The notes beneath the pieces are model-generated. The model was given only the letters and a program-made list of their open reading frames with translations, did not search any database and was not told the DNA's origin. The translations under genes and the position numbers were made by a program. 64,000 nucleotides of DNA from Ottelia alismoides (taxonomy: Eukaryota > Streptophyta > Magnoliopsida > Alismatales > Hydrocharitaceae), in NCBI GenBank assembly GCA_037367405.1, contig JAZKJV010009633.1, positions 1 to 64,000 of the forward strand, read 5' to 3'. Below are positions 11,564 through 22,938 of the stretch, in pieces (within the stretch, counting starts at the first letter, position 1; the number at the start of each line of letters is the position of its first letter).

Positions 11564-11922
11564 CTAACTTGGGAGCTAACTTGGCTCCCCCCGCGCTATT
11601 TCACCCGATTTTTTTTTTATTTTTTTTAAATTTCTTCCGTGAATATTCATCACTATATCCCTATAGTATGCCATTAAAATTTCGTGCGAAACAGAAACTC
11701 GTACGACATCCATCCAGACAGTCATTTTTTAACGGTAACAGAATAACTAAAAATGACTCTTCTAGGTGGAGGTCGTAGGAGTCTTTGTTCACGTGAAATT
11801 TGAATAATATAATATATAGATATATTGATGAAAATCTACGGAAGAAATTTTGAAAAAATAATAAAAAAGAGGGCGAAATAGCGCGGGGGGAGCCAAGTTA
11901 GCTCCCCCCATGGGACCTTTAC

Positions 11923-11924
<2 letters not shown>
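11564..11924. mobile_element. Hairpin MITE 4 (left end truncated)
   Basis: It begins CTAACTTGGGAGCTAACTTG, lacking the GGGTAAAATGGGG terminus, and ends GGGACCTTTACCC. The inner stem contains CATCCAGACAGTCATTTTTT. Confidence 0.85.

Positions 11925-11962
<38 letters not shown>
11925..11962. repeat. (TA)n spacer
   Basis: A 38-bp alternating AT tract lies between hairpin units 4 and 5. Such tracts flank most units in the array. Confidence 0.95.
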
Positions 11963-11964
<2 letters not shown>

Positions 11965-12343
11965 GTAAAATGTGTATGCCCCTTAGGGGGAGCTAATTTA
12001 GCTCCCCCCGTCCAATTTTCCGCATGTTCTTTTATTTTTTTTTTGAAAATAAAAATTATGTAAATTCATTATTATATCCCTATATTATGTCAATTAAATT
12101 TCATGCAAAACAGAGACTCCTACGACCTCCATCCAGACGGAGTCGATTTAAAAAATCTTGAGACCGTTAAAAAAATTACTGTTTGGATGGGGGTCGTAGG
12201 AGTCTTTGTTTCATACGAAATTTTTACGACATAATATAGGTATATAGTGATGAATATTCACGGAAAAAATTTGAAAAAAAATAAAAAATTGAAGAAAATA
12301 GTGCGGGGGAGCTAAGCTAGCTCCCCATAAGGGACATCCCCAC

Positions 12344-12348
<5 letters not shown>
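11963..12348. mobile_element. Hairpin MITE 5
   Basis: It begins GGGTAAAATGTGTATGCCCC and ends GGGACATCCCCACTTTCC. The AGCTAA...TTAGCT-type subterminal palindrome is present on both arms (GAGCTAAGCTAGCTCC at the right). Confidence 0.85.

Positions 12349-12401
<53 letters not shown>
12349..12401. repeat. (TC)n followed by (TA)n
   Basis: About 32 bp of CT repeats pass directly into about 20 bp of TA repeats between units 5 and 6. Confidence 0.95.
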
Positions 12402-12780
12402 GGGAAAAATGAGGCTGTCCCCTAGAGGCAGCCAACATGGCTGCCCTCACCCCATTTTTCGCAATTTTTTTTTATTTTTTTGTTAAAATATCATCATGTA
12501 TATTCATTTATATATCCCTCTTATATGTCATTCGAATCTCGTTAGAAACAAAAACTCGTACGACTTCCATCTAGACATCATTTTTTAGCGGTCGCATGAT
12601 TTTTTAAATCGACCATGTCTGGATGGAAGCCGTAGGAGTCTCTGTTTCTGATGAAATTCGAATGGCATATAAGAGGGATATATGGATGAATATACATGGC
12701 AATATTTTTGAAAAAAAATAAAAAATTTGACGAAAAATGGAACGGGGCTGCCATATTGGCTGCCCCTAGGGGCTGCCCCA
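12402..12780. mobile_element. Hairpin MITE 6, abutting unit 7
   Basis: Termini are GGGAAAAATGAGGCTGTCCC and GGGGCTGCCCCA. The subterminal palindrome is of the GGCAGCCAACATGGCTGCC type. The distal end touches unit 7 with only TCAATA between them. Confidence 0.85.
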
Positions 12781-12786
12781 TCAATA

Positions 12787-13140
12787 TGGGGCTGCCCCGC
12801 CCCATTTTTCGTCAATCTTTTTTTATTTTTTTTGAAAAATATCGCCATGTATATTCATCCATATATCCCTCTTATATGTTATTCGAATTTTGTCATAAAC
12901 AGAGACTCCTACGGCCTCCATCCAGACATGGTCGACTTAAAAAATCATGCGACTGTTAAAAAAATGATGTCTGGATGGAAGCTGTAGGAGTCTCTGTTTC
13001 TGACGAGATTCGAATGACATATATGAGAGATATATGGATGAATATACATGATGATAATTTTCCAAAAAACTAAAAAAATTTTACGAAAAATGGGGTGGGG
13101 GCACCATGTTGGCTGTCCCTAGGGAGCAGCCTCATTTGTC

Positions 13141-13142
<2 letters not shown>
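12787..13142. mobile_element. Hairpin MITE 7
   Basis: It begins GGGGCTGCCCCGCCCC and ends GCAGCCTCATTTGTCCC. The stem includes GAGACTCCTACGGCCTCCAT on the left and its near-complement at 12975-13000. Confidence 0.85.

Positions 13143-13220
<78 letters not shown>
13143..13220. repeat. (TA)n tract of 78 bp
   Basis: This is the longest TA run of the window, between units 7 and 8. It creates an artefactual YIYIYI ORF. Confidence 0.95.
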
Positions 13221-13222
<2 letters not shown>

Positions 13223-13597
13223 GTAAAATGGGGCTGCCCCCTAGGAGTAGCCAACTTGGCTACTCCCACCCCTTTTTCCCTCATTTTTTTTTAGAAAATA
13301 AAAAATTTTATATTCATCACTATATCCTTCTAACATTGTAATAAAATTTCATTACAAACAGAGACTCCTAGGCCCTCCATCCAGACATCATTTTTTTAAC
13401 GGTCGCAGGATTTTTTAAATCGATCCAGTTTGGATGGAGACCGTAAGAGTCTCTATTTCTGACGAAATTTTAATAGAATGTTAGAGGGATATAATGATGA
13501 ATTTATAAATTTTTATTTTCCAAAAAAATAAAAAATGAGGGAAAATAGGGGTGAGAGTAGTCAAGTTGGCTACTCCCACGGGGCAGCCCCATTTAAC
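13221..13597. mobile_element. Hairpin MITE 8
   Basis: Termini are GGGTAAAATGGGGCTGCCCC and GGGGCAGCCCCATTTAAC. The subterminal palindrome is GAGTAGCCAACTTGGCTACTC. Nearly identical in plan to unit 16. Confidence 0.9.
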
Positions 13598-13616
13598 AAT
13601 ATATATATATATATAT

Positions 13617-13979
13617 GGGTAAAATGGGGCTGCCCCCATGGGGGGAGCTAACTTAGCTCCCCTTGCCCCATTCGGCCCGATTTTTTTAATTTTTTTTGAA
13701 TTTTTTTCTCGTGATTTTTCGTTAATATATCCCTATATTATGTCATTAAAATTTCGTGCGAAATAGAGACTTTACGGCCTCCATTCAGACGGGGTCGTTT
13801 TTAGCAATTCTATTACCGTTAAAAAATAATTGTTTAGATGGAGGCCGTAGGAGTCTCTGTTTCGCACGAAATTTTAATGATATAAAATAGGTATATAGTG
13901 ATGAAATTCCACGGAAAAATTTTCAAAAAAAAACAAATAAAAAACCGGACAAAATGGGGCGGGGGGCAACCCCATTTAA

Positions 13980-13981
<2 letters not shown>
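13617..13981. mobile_element. Hairpin MITE 9
   Basis: It begins GGGTAAAATGGGGCTGCCCC with the GGGGAGCTAACTTAGCTCCCC palindrome. The right arm is shorter (GGGGGCAACCCCATTTAACC), having lost its copy of the palindrome. Confidence 0.9.
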
Positions 13982-14011
<30 letters not shown>

Positions 14012-14014
<3 letters not shown>

Positions 14015-14371
14015 GTTAATGGATCTGCCCCCTTGGGTAATTAACATGGCTGCTCCTACGCTATTTTCAGTGTTTTTTTTTTATTTTTTTCGAAAAATAT
14101 CGCCTTGTATATTCATCTCTATATCCCTTTTATATGTCACTCGAATTTTGTCAAAAATAAAGACTCCTACAGCCTCCATGCAGACAATTATTTTTTAACG
14201 GTAACAAGATTTTTTAAATCGACACCATCTCGATGGAGGCCGCAGGAGTCTCTGTTTCTGAGGAATTCGAATGACATATAGGAGGGATATAGGGATGAAT
14301 ATACATGACGATATTTTTCGAAAAAATAAAAAAACGCCGAAATAAGGGGCCGAGACAGCCCCATTAAATCT
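14012..14371. mobile_element. Hairpin MITE 10
   Basis: It begins GAGGTTAATGGATCTGCCCC and ends GACAGCCCCATTAAATC. The inner stem includes GACTCCTACAGCCTCCATGC and its near-complement. Confidence 0.85.
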
Positions 14372-14390
14372 TATATATATATATATATAT

Positions 14391-14491
14391 AAGAGGCCGG
14401 GGAGGCTGTTTTGTGTAACGACCAAGTTGGCTGTTACACGGAGCAGTTTCCCCCATTTTTTATTTTTCATTTCAATTTATTTTCATGTATA

Positions 14492-14534
<43 letters not shown>

Positions 14535-14800
14535 TTCCTACATGTCATTCAAATTTCGTGAGAAACGGAGACTCCTAAGCCCTCCATCTAGAATAGGTCG
14601 ATTACAGCAAAATTCAGACCGTTGAAATTTACCCGGTCTAGATGGAGGGTTTAGGAGTCTCCGTTTCTCACGAAATTCGAGTGACATGTAGGAGGGATAT
14701 ATAGATGAATATACATGAAAAATTTTTTGAAAAAAATAAAAAAATGGGAGAAATTACTCCGTGTAACAGCCAACTTGGCTGTTACACAGAACAACTTCCC

Positions 14801-14802
<2 letters not shown>
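14391..14802. mobile_element. Hairpin MITE 11, with a TA expansion inside one arm
   Basis: The subterminal palindrome is TGTAACAGCCAACTTGGCTG-type (14760-14790; near-copy at 14412-14440). A 35-bp TA run (about 14497-14531) sits inside the left arm at the place where sister copies have only a short TATAT motif. The inner stem reads GGAGACTCCTAAGCCCTCCA. Confidence 0.85.

Positions 14803-14836
<34 letters not shown>
14803..14836. repeat. (TC)n / (TA)n spacer
   Basis: A CT run followed by a TA run between units 11 and 12, the same composite as at 12349-12401. Confidence 0.95.
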
Positions 14837-15171
14837 GATTTAATGAGGCTGGCCCACCCCCTTATTTCGATGTTTTTCTTATTTTTTTTGAAAAATATCG
14901 CCATGTATATCCATCCCTATATCCCTCCTATATATCATTCGAATTTCATCAGAAACAGAGACTCCTACAACCTCCATCGAGATGATGTCGATTTAAAAAA
15001 TATTGTTACCATTAAAAAATGATTGTTTGGATGAAGGCCTTAGAAGTCTCTGTTTCTGACGAAATTCGAATTGCATATAGGAGGGATATAGGGATGAATA
15101 TACATGACGATATTATTTGAAAAAAAAATAAAAAATATCGAAAATGGTGCGGGGGCAGCTCCATTAACCTC
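14837..15171. mobile_element. Hairpin MITE 12
   Basis: It begins GATTTAATGAGGCTGGCCC and ends GCAGCTCCATTAACCTC. The terminal arms are short; the inner stem (GAGACTCCTACAACCTCCAT) pairs with the opposite arm at about 15030-15050. Confidence 0.85.
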
Positions 15172-15193
15172 ATATATATATATATATATATAT

Positions 15194-15539
15194 GGTTTAA
15201 CGGGGCTGCCCCTATTGGCTGCCCCACCCCCTTATTTCGGTATTTTTTTATTTTTTTTTGAAAAATATCACCATGTATATTCATTCCTATTTCCTCCTAT
15301 ATGCCATTCGAATTTCGTCAGAAATAGAGACTCCTACGGCCTCCATCGAGATGATGTCGATTTACAAAATCCTGTTACCGTTAAAAAATGACTGTCTGGA
15401 TGGAGGTCGTAGGAGTCTCTGTTTCTGACGAAATTCGAATGACATATAGGAGGGATATAGGGATGAATATACATGGCAATATTTTTTGAAAAAAAATAAA
15501 AAATGCTAAAAATGACGCGAGAGCAGCCCCATTAACCTC
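15194..15539. mobile_element. Hairpin MITE 13
   Basis: It begins GGTTTAACGGGGCTGCCCC and ends GCAGCCCCATTAACCTC. The central pair ACTCCTACGGCCTCCATC / GATGGAGGTCGTAGGAGT is nearly perfect, and the outer stem TTCGAATTTCGTCAGAAA pairs with its complement. Confidence 0.9.
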
Positions 15540-15549
15540 ATATATATAT

Positions 15550-15932
15550 GGGTTAAAGGAGGCTACTCCTTGGGAATAGCCAATTGGCTACTCCCACCCC
15601 TATTTTCTCTCTATTTTTTATTTTTTTGGAAATAAAAAATATGTATATTCATCACTATATTCTCCTAACATGTCATTCTAATTTCATTAGAAACAGAGAC
15701 TCATATGCTCTTCATCTGAAGGGGATCAATTTTAACAATTCTGAGACCATTAAAATTTAACAGTCTTGACGGAGGGGATAGAAATCTCGAATTAAGTTGA
15801 ATTTTGAATGACACCATGGTGACATATTGTGATCTAAATTCCAATATGTTTCATAAAAAAAATAAAAAATACAGAGAAAAAGGAGTGGTAGCATGTAAGT
15901 TGCTATAACCAGAGAGCATACTCCATTTTCCC
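15550..15932. mobile_element. Hairpin MITE 14 (sister of unit 2)
   Basis: It begins GGGTTAAAGGAGGCTACTCC and ends CATACTCCATTTTCCC. It shares with unit 2 a drifted right arm (ATGACACCATGGTGACATAT, CCAATATGTTTCAT), so the two form a separate subfamily. Confidence 0.8.
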
Positions 15933-15954
15933 TCTCTCTCTCTCTATATATATA

Positions 15955-16111
15955 GGGGCGATCCTATGAGATGGGATTTTGGTGAGATGGGGCATTCTGG
16001 ATCACTAGTTCCAACCAGGAGAGAGAAAGGCAGGAGAGAGAATACATCAACTTGTGGTCCAGAATGTCCCATCTCACCATCTCACAAAATCTCATCTCAT
16101 AGGATCACTCC
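15955..16111. mobile_element. Small unrelated hairpin MITE (157 bp)
   Basis: The terminal arms of about 55 bp begin GGGGCGATCCTATGAGATG and end CATCTCATAGGATCACTCC. The loop is short. It shares no sequence with the main hairpin family but also sits between TA/TC tracts. Confidence 0.85.
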
Positions 16112-16134
16112 TCTCTCTCTCTCTATATATATAT

Positions 16135-16520
16135 GGGTAAAATGGGGCTGCCCCCTGGGAGTAGCCAACTTGGCTACTCCCACCCCCATTTTCCCTCATT
16201 TTTTTATTTCTTTGGAAAATAAAAATTTATATATTCATCACTATATCCCTCTAACATTCTATTAAAATTTCGTCAGAAACATAGACTCATAGGCTTTCCA
16301 TCCAAACGTCATTTTTTTAACGCTCCGAGATTTTTTAAATCGACCCTGTTTGGATGGAGGCCGTAGGAGTCTATGTTTCTGACGAAATTTTAATAGAATG
16401 TTAGAGGGATATAATGATGAATTTACAAATTTTTATTTTCAAAGAAATAAAAAAATGAGGGGTAAATAGGGGTGGGAGTAGCCAAGTTGGCTACTCCCAG
16501 GGTGCAACCCCATTTAACCC
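16135..16520. mobile_element. Hairpin MITE 16
   Basis: Termini are GGGTAAAATGGGGCTGCCCC and GCAACCCCATTTAACCC. The subterminal palindrome is GAGTAGCCAACTTGGCTACTC. Close to unit 8. Confidence 0.9.
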
Positions 16521-16544
16521 TATATATATATATATATATATATA

Positions 16545-16824
16545 GGGAGCCTTTTAAATAGGATGCAATCCTTCCTGAGTTCAGGAAGGCCGATCCTTTT
16601 TTGTAGAAAGAATGAACACTTTAGTAGAATACATATACAGTTTGTATTATAGGTGCACGTTATAAATACAAAGCCACATATGAAACTACACATTATAATA
16701 CAAACATTAAAACTGCACATTATAATACAAAACTATATATATGTTCTACTAAAGTCATCCTATTTTATACAAAAAGGAACTGGCCTTCATGAATTAAGGA
16801 AGGACTGCGTCTTATTTGAAAGAA

Positions 16825-16827
<3 letters not shown>
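16545..16827. mobile_element. Unrelated hairpin MITE (283 bp)
   Basis: Long imperfect inverted arms: GGATGCAATCCTTCCTGAGT...AGGAAGGCC on the left, and GGCCTTCATGAATTAAGGAAG...ATTTGAAAGAAATC on the right. The centre contains repeated CACATTATAATACAAA. TA tracts flank it. Confidence 0.8.
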
Positions 16828-16856
<29 letters not shown>

Positions 16857-16859
<3 letters not shown>

Positions 16860-17241
16860 AAAAAGGACCCTACACCGACGGGTGTAGGAAACTCCCTACA
16901 CCCGGCCTAATTTTTCATTTTTTTGTTTTTTTATATGAAACCTTGGGGGATTTAGATCACCATGTATCACCATGTTGTCATTTCAAATTCAACTTAATTC
17001 AAGACTTCTAGCATCTCCGTCAAGACTACTCAATTTTAACGGTTTCAGAATTGCTGAAATCGACCCTGACTAGATTAACATGTTAGGAATGTTTGTTTTA
17101 CATGAAATTTGAAACACATATTCCCCTCAACATATTAAGTAATCCGCCTAACTTTTAATTCAAAAAGCAAATCAAAATAATCGAATAATGGGGTGGGTGC
17201 TGGGAGTTTCCTACACCCCAAGGTGCAGTCTCCCTGCACCC
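16857..17241. mobile_element. Hairpin MITE 18 (divergent subfamily)
   Basis: It begins GGGAAAAAGGACCCTACACC and ends AGTCTCCCTGCACCC. The inner core is recognisable (TTTTAACGGTTTCAGAATTGC), but stem pairing is weak. The subterminal palindrome GGTGTAGGAAACTCCCTACACC is of its own type. Confidence 0.7.
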
Positions 17242-17246
17242 ATATA

Positions 17247-17626
17247 TTAAATGGGGCTGCCCCCATGGGGGAGCTAACTTGGCTCCCCCCGCACAATTTC
17301 GCCTCCTTTTTTGTTTTTTTCAAAATTTCTTCCGTGGATTTTCATCAGTATATCCCTATATTATGTCATTCAAATTTCACGCGAAACAGAGACTCTTACG
17401 GCCTCCATACAGAAGGGTCGTTTTTAGCAATTATGCTACCGTTAAAAAATGTCTATCTAGATGAATGCCGTAGGAGTCTCTGTTTCGCACGAAATTTTAA
17501 TAGTATAATATAGGGATATAGTGGTGAATATTCATGAAAGAAATTTTCAAAAAAATAAAAAAAACCCGGTAAAATAGCGCGAGGGGAGCCAAGTTAGCTC
17601 CCCCAAGGGGGCAACCCCATTTAACC
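17247..17626. mobile_element. Hairpin MITE 19
   Basis: It begins TTAAATGGGGCTGCCCCC and ends GGCAACCCCATTTAACC, with the GGGGAGCTAACTTGGCTCCC palindrome. It abuts unit 20 without a TA spacer. Confidence 0.9.
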
Positions 17627-17948
17627 GTTGGCTCCCCACCCCCTTATTTCGGCATTTTTTCCAAAAAAATATCGTCATGTATATTCATCCCTATATCCCT
17701 CCTATATCTCATTCGAATTTCGTCAGAAACAGAGACTCCTACGGCCTCCATCGAGATGGTCTCGATTTAAAAAATCCTGTTACCGTTAAAAATTGACTGT
17801 CTGGATGAAGGCCGTAGGAGTCTCTCTTTCTGACGAAATTCGAATGACATATAGGAGGGATATAGGGATGAATAAACATGGCGATATTTTTTGAAGAAAA
17901 AAATAAAAAAATGCCGAAAATGACGCGGGGGCAGCCATGTTGGCTGCC
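17627..17948. mobile_element. Hairpin MITE 20, left part, interrupted by element B
   Basis: Both inner stem halves are present. The sequence runs to GCAGCCATGTTGGCTGCC, where element B begins. It resumes at 30604 with CTGCCCCAAGGGGGCAGCCC, giving the normal terminus. Confidence 0.9.
17944..17948. repeat. Left target-site duplication of element B (CTGCC)
   Basis: CTGCC directly precedes TGATGAATAC and is repeated at 30604-30608 directly after the 3' LTR. Five base pairs is the normal size for LTR retrotransposons. Confidence 0.9.
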
Positions 17949-18770
17949 TGATGAATACTCATTCATCACTCTTTATTCTTTTATTTTAGCTATTTATCTT
18001 GGCAAAATACCATGCATATAGTTGTAAATATAATAAATTACCAATAAGCATGCATTTGTTAATATTCAATAAATAGCACGTATTTATGCAAAAATAAAAG
18101 AATAAAGAATAAAAGAAAAAGAAGGAGATACTTAGAATAAATATCGAGTGACCCAAACCCAAGGGAGTGCCAAGCATAGGGCCAAATAAAATAAGTAGAG
18201 AGAGATATGGCCATTCTACCTTGTACACTTCCCCTTCTATGTATATATATATATATATTCTTTTCACAAAATCAAATAAAAATGTGATTCCAACCCCTTG
18301 TATATATTTCTAAAAATAAAATAAAATTAGAAAAATAGAAGTAAAATAAAAATAAAATAAATTCTCTCTCACCCTTGTACATAATACATGTATATATGTA
18401 CACTATCACTATTTATTTCACCTTTGTAAATATTCAGTAAAAATCAAATAAAAATTATTTTATACTCTAAATTTTATGTTGTAAATAAATAAAATAGAAA
18501 ATTGGGGTATTTATACAAAATAAGAAAATAAAAATAATAATATAAAATACATAGGTATTTTATACCTGTATATATTGTATTATATTGTATATAGCATAAT
18601 TTATTTTTCATAAAAATAAATAAAAATAAATAAAAATAAATAATAAATAGTTTGAAAAATAATAAACATTTTTTATTTTGAAAATATTTTAAAATAAAAT
18701 CTTTTTCTATTTTTATTTATTTTATAAATATTTTATATTTCCTATTTTCTGGTTGGTCCAAGGTGGACTG

Positions 18771-18786
18771 TTGACCCCGGTCAGCT
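18771..18786 (+). promoter_or_regulatory. Inverted W-box pair, element B 5' LTR
   Basis: GTTGACCCCGGTCAGC is a 7-bp inverted repeat with one decayed base; the 3' LTR copy at 28077-28092 reads GTTGATCCCGGTCAAC. TTGACC is the WRKY-binding W-box core. Confidence 0.55.
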
Positions 18787-18988
18787 GTCCCCCCTTGACC
18801 ACTCTTCTCTCGAATCCAAGTTTCGCCCGACTTTCCTAAATTTTTCTCGAGCTGATCCATTCACCGTTCCTTACGATTAGAGGCTTCGATTATCGAGGAA
18901 TGATCCAAGTCACACGCTCGATGATATCAATAGGGATCCGTTCCTCAGATTGCGCGCTTTCACTCCAGACTTATCGGACCTCGCTGAG

Positions 18989-18994
18989 TATATA
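18989..18994 (+). promoter_or_regulatory. TATA box, element B 5' LTR
   Basis: GAGTATATAGCC lies in a GC-rich block 203 bp downstream of the W-box pair and about 1.04 kb from the LTR start. The same motif is at 28295-28300 in the 3' LTR. Confidence 0.65.
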
Positions 18995-21297
18995 GCCTCC
19001 TTGAGCTGCAATTTCTCCCGCATCTTCGACCCTTGCCCTCGTCCCAAGTGAATTCCATCTTCCTCCTTAAGTGACAGTGGGTGAGGAGGTTCGTTGCAGT
19101 GAGGAGTTGAGGTGTCTAGCCTTAGGTCCGGTGAATTTCTCGCCATGCTCCGCCACGAGGTGAGCTCGAGCCTCTGGAGACGTCGATCCATTGAGGCGAA
19201 GACCCCCCGGAGGTCGCTGACCTCCAGCCCATACGATATCATCCATCAGGTAGCCTAGTTTCTTTCTGTTTTTGCTTTTGATTCTTGTTTTGGTCAAATA
19301 GATGAGCTTCAGTTCCCAGCTCCGGTCACTCTTGGCGGATCATCCTTTGGACCTTCTGACCCTCCGACCATCTCCACGAGACCTCTCCCCACCTTATTCG
19401 CCCCTCCATTCATCCTGACTCGCCCAGGAACAGGAAGCCGGTCCTCCTCCGCCGTCGCCTCGCCGGAGGACTTCGCCCCGCCCCATCCTTCACCCTGTCG
19501 CATGCACTAATGGGTCGAGGCACTTTGCCCTCGACCCAGCAATCGTTCTGTGCAGGTTTGGATGCCAACGAACCTCATCTGGAGGTTCAAACACTGAAGC
19601 ACAGAAGCTGCAGGTCCCTCGCGTCGCCAGAGCATTCCAGGAGCTCCCGGCCTCATCGGATCATAGCAGCAGCTGCGGACGGTCTCCATCTTCATTTCCC
19701 CCATCAGAGCAGCCCGTGAGGATGCCTCTGCTGTGCGTATCGACCGATTGAAGCTCGCCGGAGGTGAGTTCGTCGGTGTTCTTCCAGGAGCTGTCCCAGC
19801 CGTTGGATCGAGACCACCCCTCCAGTTCTCATCGTGATCGTCCAACATCTGAGGCGTCTCGTCCGTCCGATCCATCTGAGGATCGATTTCCAGCCGTTCA
19901 TCGTCGAAGTGGTATCAGTAGCGCTGAGCCTTCAGATCTTAAGTGAAGACCCCTCAACCGTCGGATCATCCGCTAATAAGGGTATTTGCACTTAGGCCCT
20001 TTGCACTTTTTGTCCTTATTGTTTAGTCCTGTAAATAGTTTTAGCAGTTATTTTTAGTTTGGACATTTTGCACTTAGGACCTTATATTTTTAGACTTTGC
20101 ATTTTAGTCCCTCTGAGTGTAGTTCACGTGGTCTAGCACGTGCCTTGTGGGTTATTTGCACATTTCTTCCTCGAATTTATTACTGTTATCAAATGAATTT
20201 TTATAAATAGGAATTGCATTTATACCCCTGCATGTCTGTTTCACGTGCCGACCTCGTGCGGCTTTGGGCTTTTTGCATATTCAGCTCTATACTCCTTCTA
20301 CGTGTTATTATTTGGCTGATAACTTTTATATAATTACATTTAAGTCCCTGTGTGTCGTGCGTTTTTGATTGGTTAAAATAAATAGCAAATTTCGTCTAAA
20401 CTTCATGAAATTTGGACACGTGACCTCTGCCATTGTGTAAAAATTTCTATGAATTTTTGGGCTCTTTTTGTTTTCATTTAGTATTTTTAAAATTCAAAAA
20501 CCTTAGAAATTGCTTCTATCTAATTTGAAAAATCAACTAAAAATATTAAAAATATCTAAAAAAATTAATAAAATTAATGTTTACTTGTTTGGTTGTGTTT
20601 TTGATTCAGTCAAATTTTTTGCATTTGGATTTATAAATCCCTAAAAATTGAAAAACACTAAAAAACTTACAAAAATCATTAAAAATTAAAAAAAATCAAA
20701 AAATATACTTTCTTTTTCTGTAGTTAGTTTTTCATTTTTACTTCATCATAAAATTGTTGTTGGAATTTTGTAGGCTATTTTACTATTTTTAAATAGCCTT
20801 TAGATTTTGGATGCACATTATCTTTTATTTTTAGTCTTGTTTCATTTTTATAAAGTTAACTAAAAATCAGAAAAATCCAAGAAAAATATTAAAAACACTT
20901 GAATATTTGCAAAACTCAAATTTTTTTATTTTAATTTTCTGACCATTTCTGCTCCTTGAAATAATTGTTTGATTAGGCCTTTTTGATTTCTTTTATCTAT
21001 TTTTCTTAATATAAAAATAACAAAAAATTTGAAAAACCAAGAGTCCACCAAAAATAGTTTGTTTCTTTCATTTTTGTACCCCGACTACTTTATAGGTTTT
21101 TCCAAATCGTGCTCCTTGTGTTCGACCCTGGTAGCTATACCAGGTAAAATAAAATAGTGAGACCGGAATTTGACCCGATTTGTTGATTTATTTTAATTGG
21201 TGGTCTTGATTTTCTTGATTGAGTCCGGCCCGCGGGGTTTAGACCACAACGACCATTGATACCTTCTTGCCTTAGTCGTCGGATCGAGTCAATTGAA

Positions 21298-21315
21298 TGA
21301 CGCCGTTGCCGTGGA
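21298..21315 (+). other. Degenerate primer binding site of element B
   Basis: TGACGCCGTTGCCGTGGA differs from the tRNA-Asp complement TGGCGCCGTTGCCGGGGA at two positions. It lies immediately after the LTR end. Confidence 0.8.
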
Positions 21316-22938
21316 GCACGGCTTAGTAGTCGGTTTTCTTTTTCGACTTTTCTTTCTTTTTCGGCTTTTTCGGCTTTTCTTTTCTTTTATTTATTTTTAT
21401 TTTTCTTTTTGTTTGTTTTTATTTATTTTTTATTTTTATTTTTGCATTTATTTTTCATTTTTATTTTATTTTATTTCTCATAATTATAATAACAGTGGAC
21501 TGACACATCTCTTGTTTAATTTTCTTACGAGGACCGATGATTGAGGGTGGCTTTCTTCCCGACGCACCCACGGGATTCAGAGGCGGCTCTTTTCTACATA
21601 GAGCCACAGGAGAGCGCGAGAGAGGAGAGCAGGAGTGTGGGAGTGTTAGAGTAGAGTAGTTTAGATTTTATTTTCTGCTGCATTATATTATTGTAATAAT
21701 ATAGGACCATGACAACTCAGAGACTTGGTGATTTTTAGGGTCTATTTCACCGAGGACCGGTGTGCTCGGGGGACCTCACCGCGGTTTTCGCTGGATTTGT
21801 GTTTTTCAATTTTATTTTGTTTTGATTCCCGAGGATTCTAGCCTTAGCTTAGGATTTTCTGCTGCCTTGTGACGCAATTATTAAGGCCCAACCTTAATTA
21901 CTTTGCCTGTTCTTATAGATCGAATAATTGGACCTTAATTAATTAATTAATAAACAACTAACCTGATCATTTGAGGGGTCACATGTCGCTAGAGGCTGTA
22001 TACAGCGCTGGCAGGATCCGTTGTGGCGGACACTGATCGGCATCAGAGATCGGACCCCGACCCCTCCTGTTGACCCGTTAGCTACTGTGCTTCACGTGTA
22101 GAAATTTCTACTTAAGGCCGATTTTCTCATTGCATCATTTAGATTAGTTTTTATTCCTGTCATTGAAATTTATGTGCGGATCATTTTGCATGTAGAGTGC
22201 TGGAGGCAAGGTACGCATTTCTTACTCAGCATGCATCATCGGGTTTAGTCGCGCATCGGCTTTTTCGTCTTCTCCCCCTGTTTTTGGACTTATAAATAAT
22301 TAGGAGAACCGAAATTTTTTTTAGGCATTGTTTGCTTTGAAAAATATCTAAAAAACAAAAACTATAAAATTGGGACTGTTTAAGCAAACTTGACCTTAAA
22401 ATACACTTCACCAAAAGAATTGTCTTGGGAGAGAAATCCCCTCATTGTATGGTTTGGATGAGCGAGAGAGTGACCCGCACCCTAGGTTAGAGCCACATCC
22501 GACCCTTCTTCAGACTACTGATTTTGAGTTAGCCATTCTCCAGTGAGGATCGCTCCAGTCTCCGGTAAAGCAGGCCGCGATATCCTTAACAGAGCGAGTC
22601 GATCGGGTAGCCGATAAAAGGTCCGCGACTTGTACTGGTTGGGAAAGATCTAGCTTGGGATCGGGATAGTCTCCTGGAGGTGTTGGATTCCCAACAGCTC
22701 GCTTAATCGCTCTGATAGACTATTTGATCACCTAATAAAAACGACAAGATAAAATACCGAATCTTCACGGTCATCAGCTCTGCGTGCGTAGGTGAATCGA
22801 GGATTTTGCTTGACCGATCTTATTTGCTTTTCTAGATCTCATCCGCCTTCTTCTCCTCCATCTATCCTCTTTCCAGTCATTAATCTTTCTCCTGCCCACC
22901 CTCCCATCAGCTTTCTTCTTCTCCCTATCTATCTCGGG
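21316..22938 (+). other. 5' leader of element B
   Basis: 1.6 kb with no credible ORF between the PBS and the gag start. It includes a T-rich tract (21330-21480), the leader foldback at 21738-21776 and blocks similar to the leader of element C. Confidence 0.7.
21738..21776 (+). promoter_or_regulatory. Leader foldback of element B
   Basis: The inner arms CCGAG (21750-21754) and CTCGG (21764-21768) enclose ACCGGTGTG, which contains the self-complementary ACCGGT. The outer arms AGGGTC and GGACCT pair with wobble. It lies at the same leader position as the foldbacks in A, C and D. Confidence 0.5.

Larger units (their letters stand above)
17949..21294 (+). repeat. 5' LTR of element B
   Basis: It starts TGATGAATAC and is expected to end TCATCA. 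Here the last bases read GTCAATT, a decayed end two bases before the PBS region. An AT-rich U3 (17949-18760) is followed by a GC-rich promoter-proximal block (18760-19980) and then an AT-rich tail. Chance ORFs on both strands of the GC-rich block are not genes. Confidence 0.85.

Noticed and set aside
13106..13294. ORF with a long YIYIYI run
   Set aside because: Translation of the 78-bp TA microsatellite.
10377..17948. CRISPR-like repeat-spacer array
   Set aside because: The repeats are 350-400-bp foldbacks with TA spacers in a eukaryotic genome; no cas genes and no short direct repeats.
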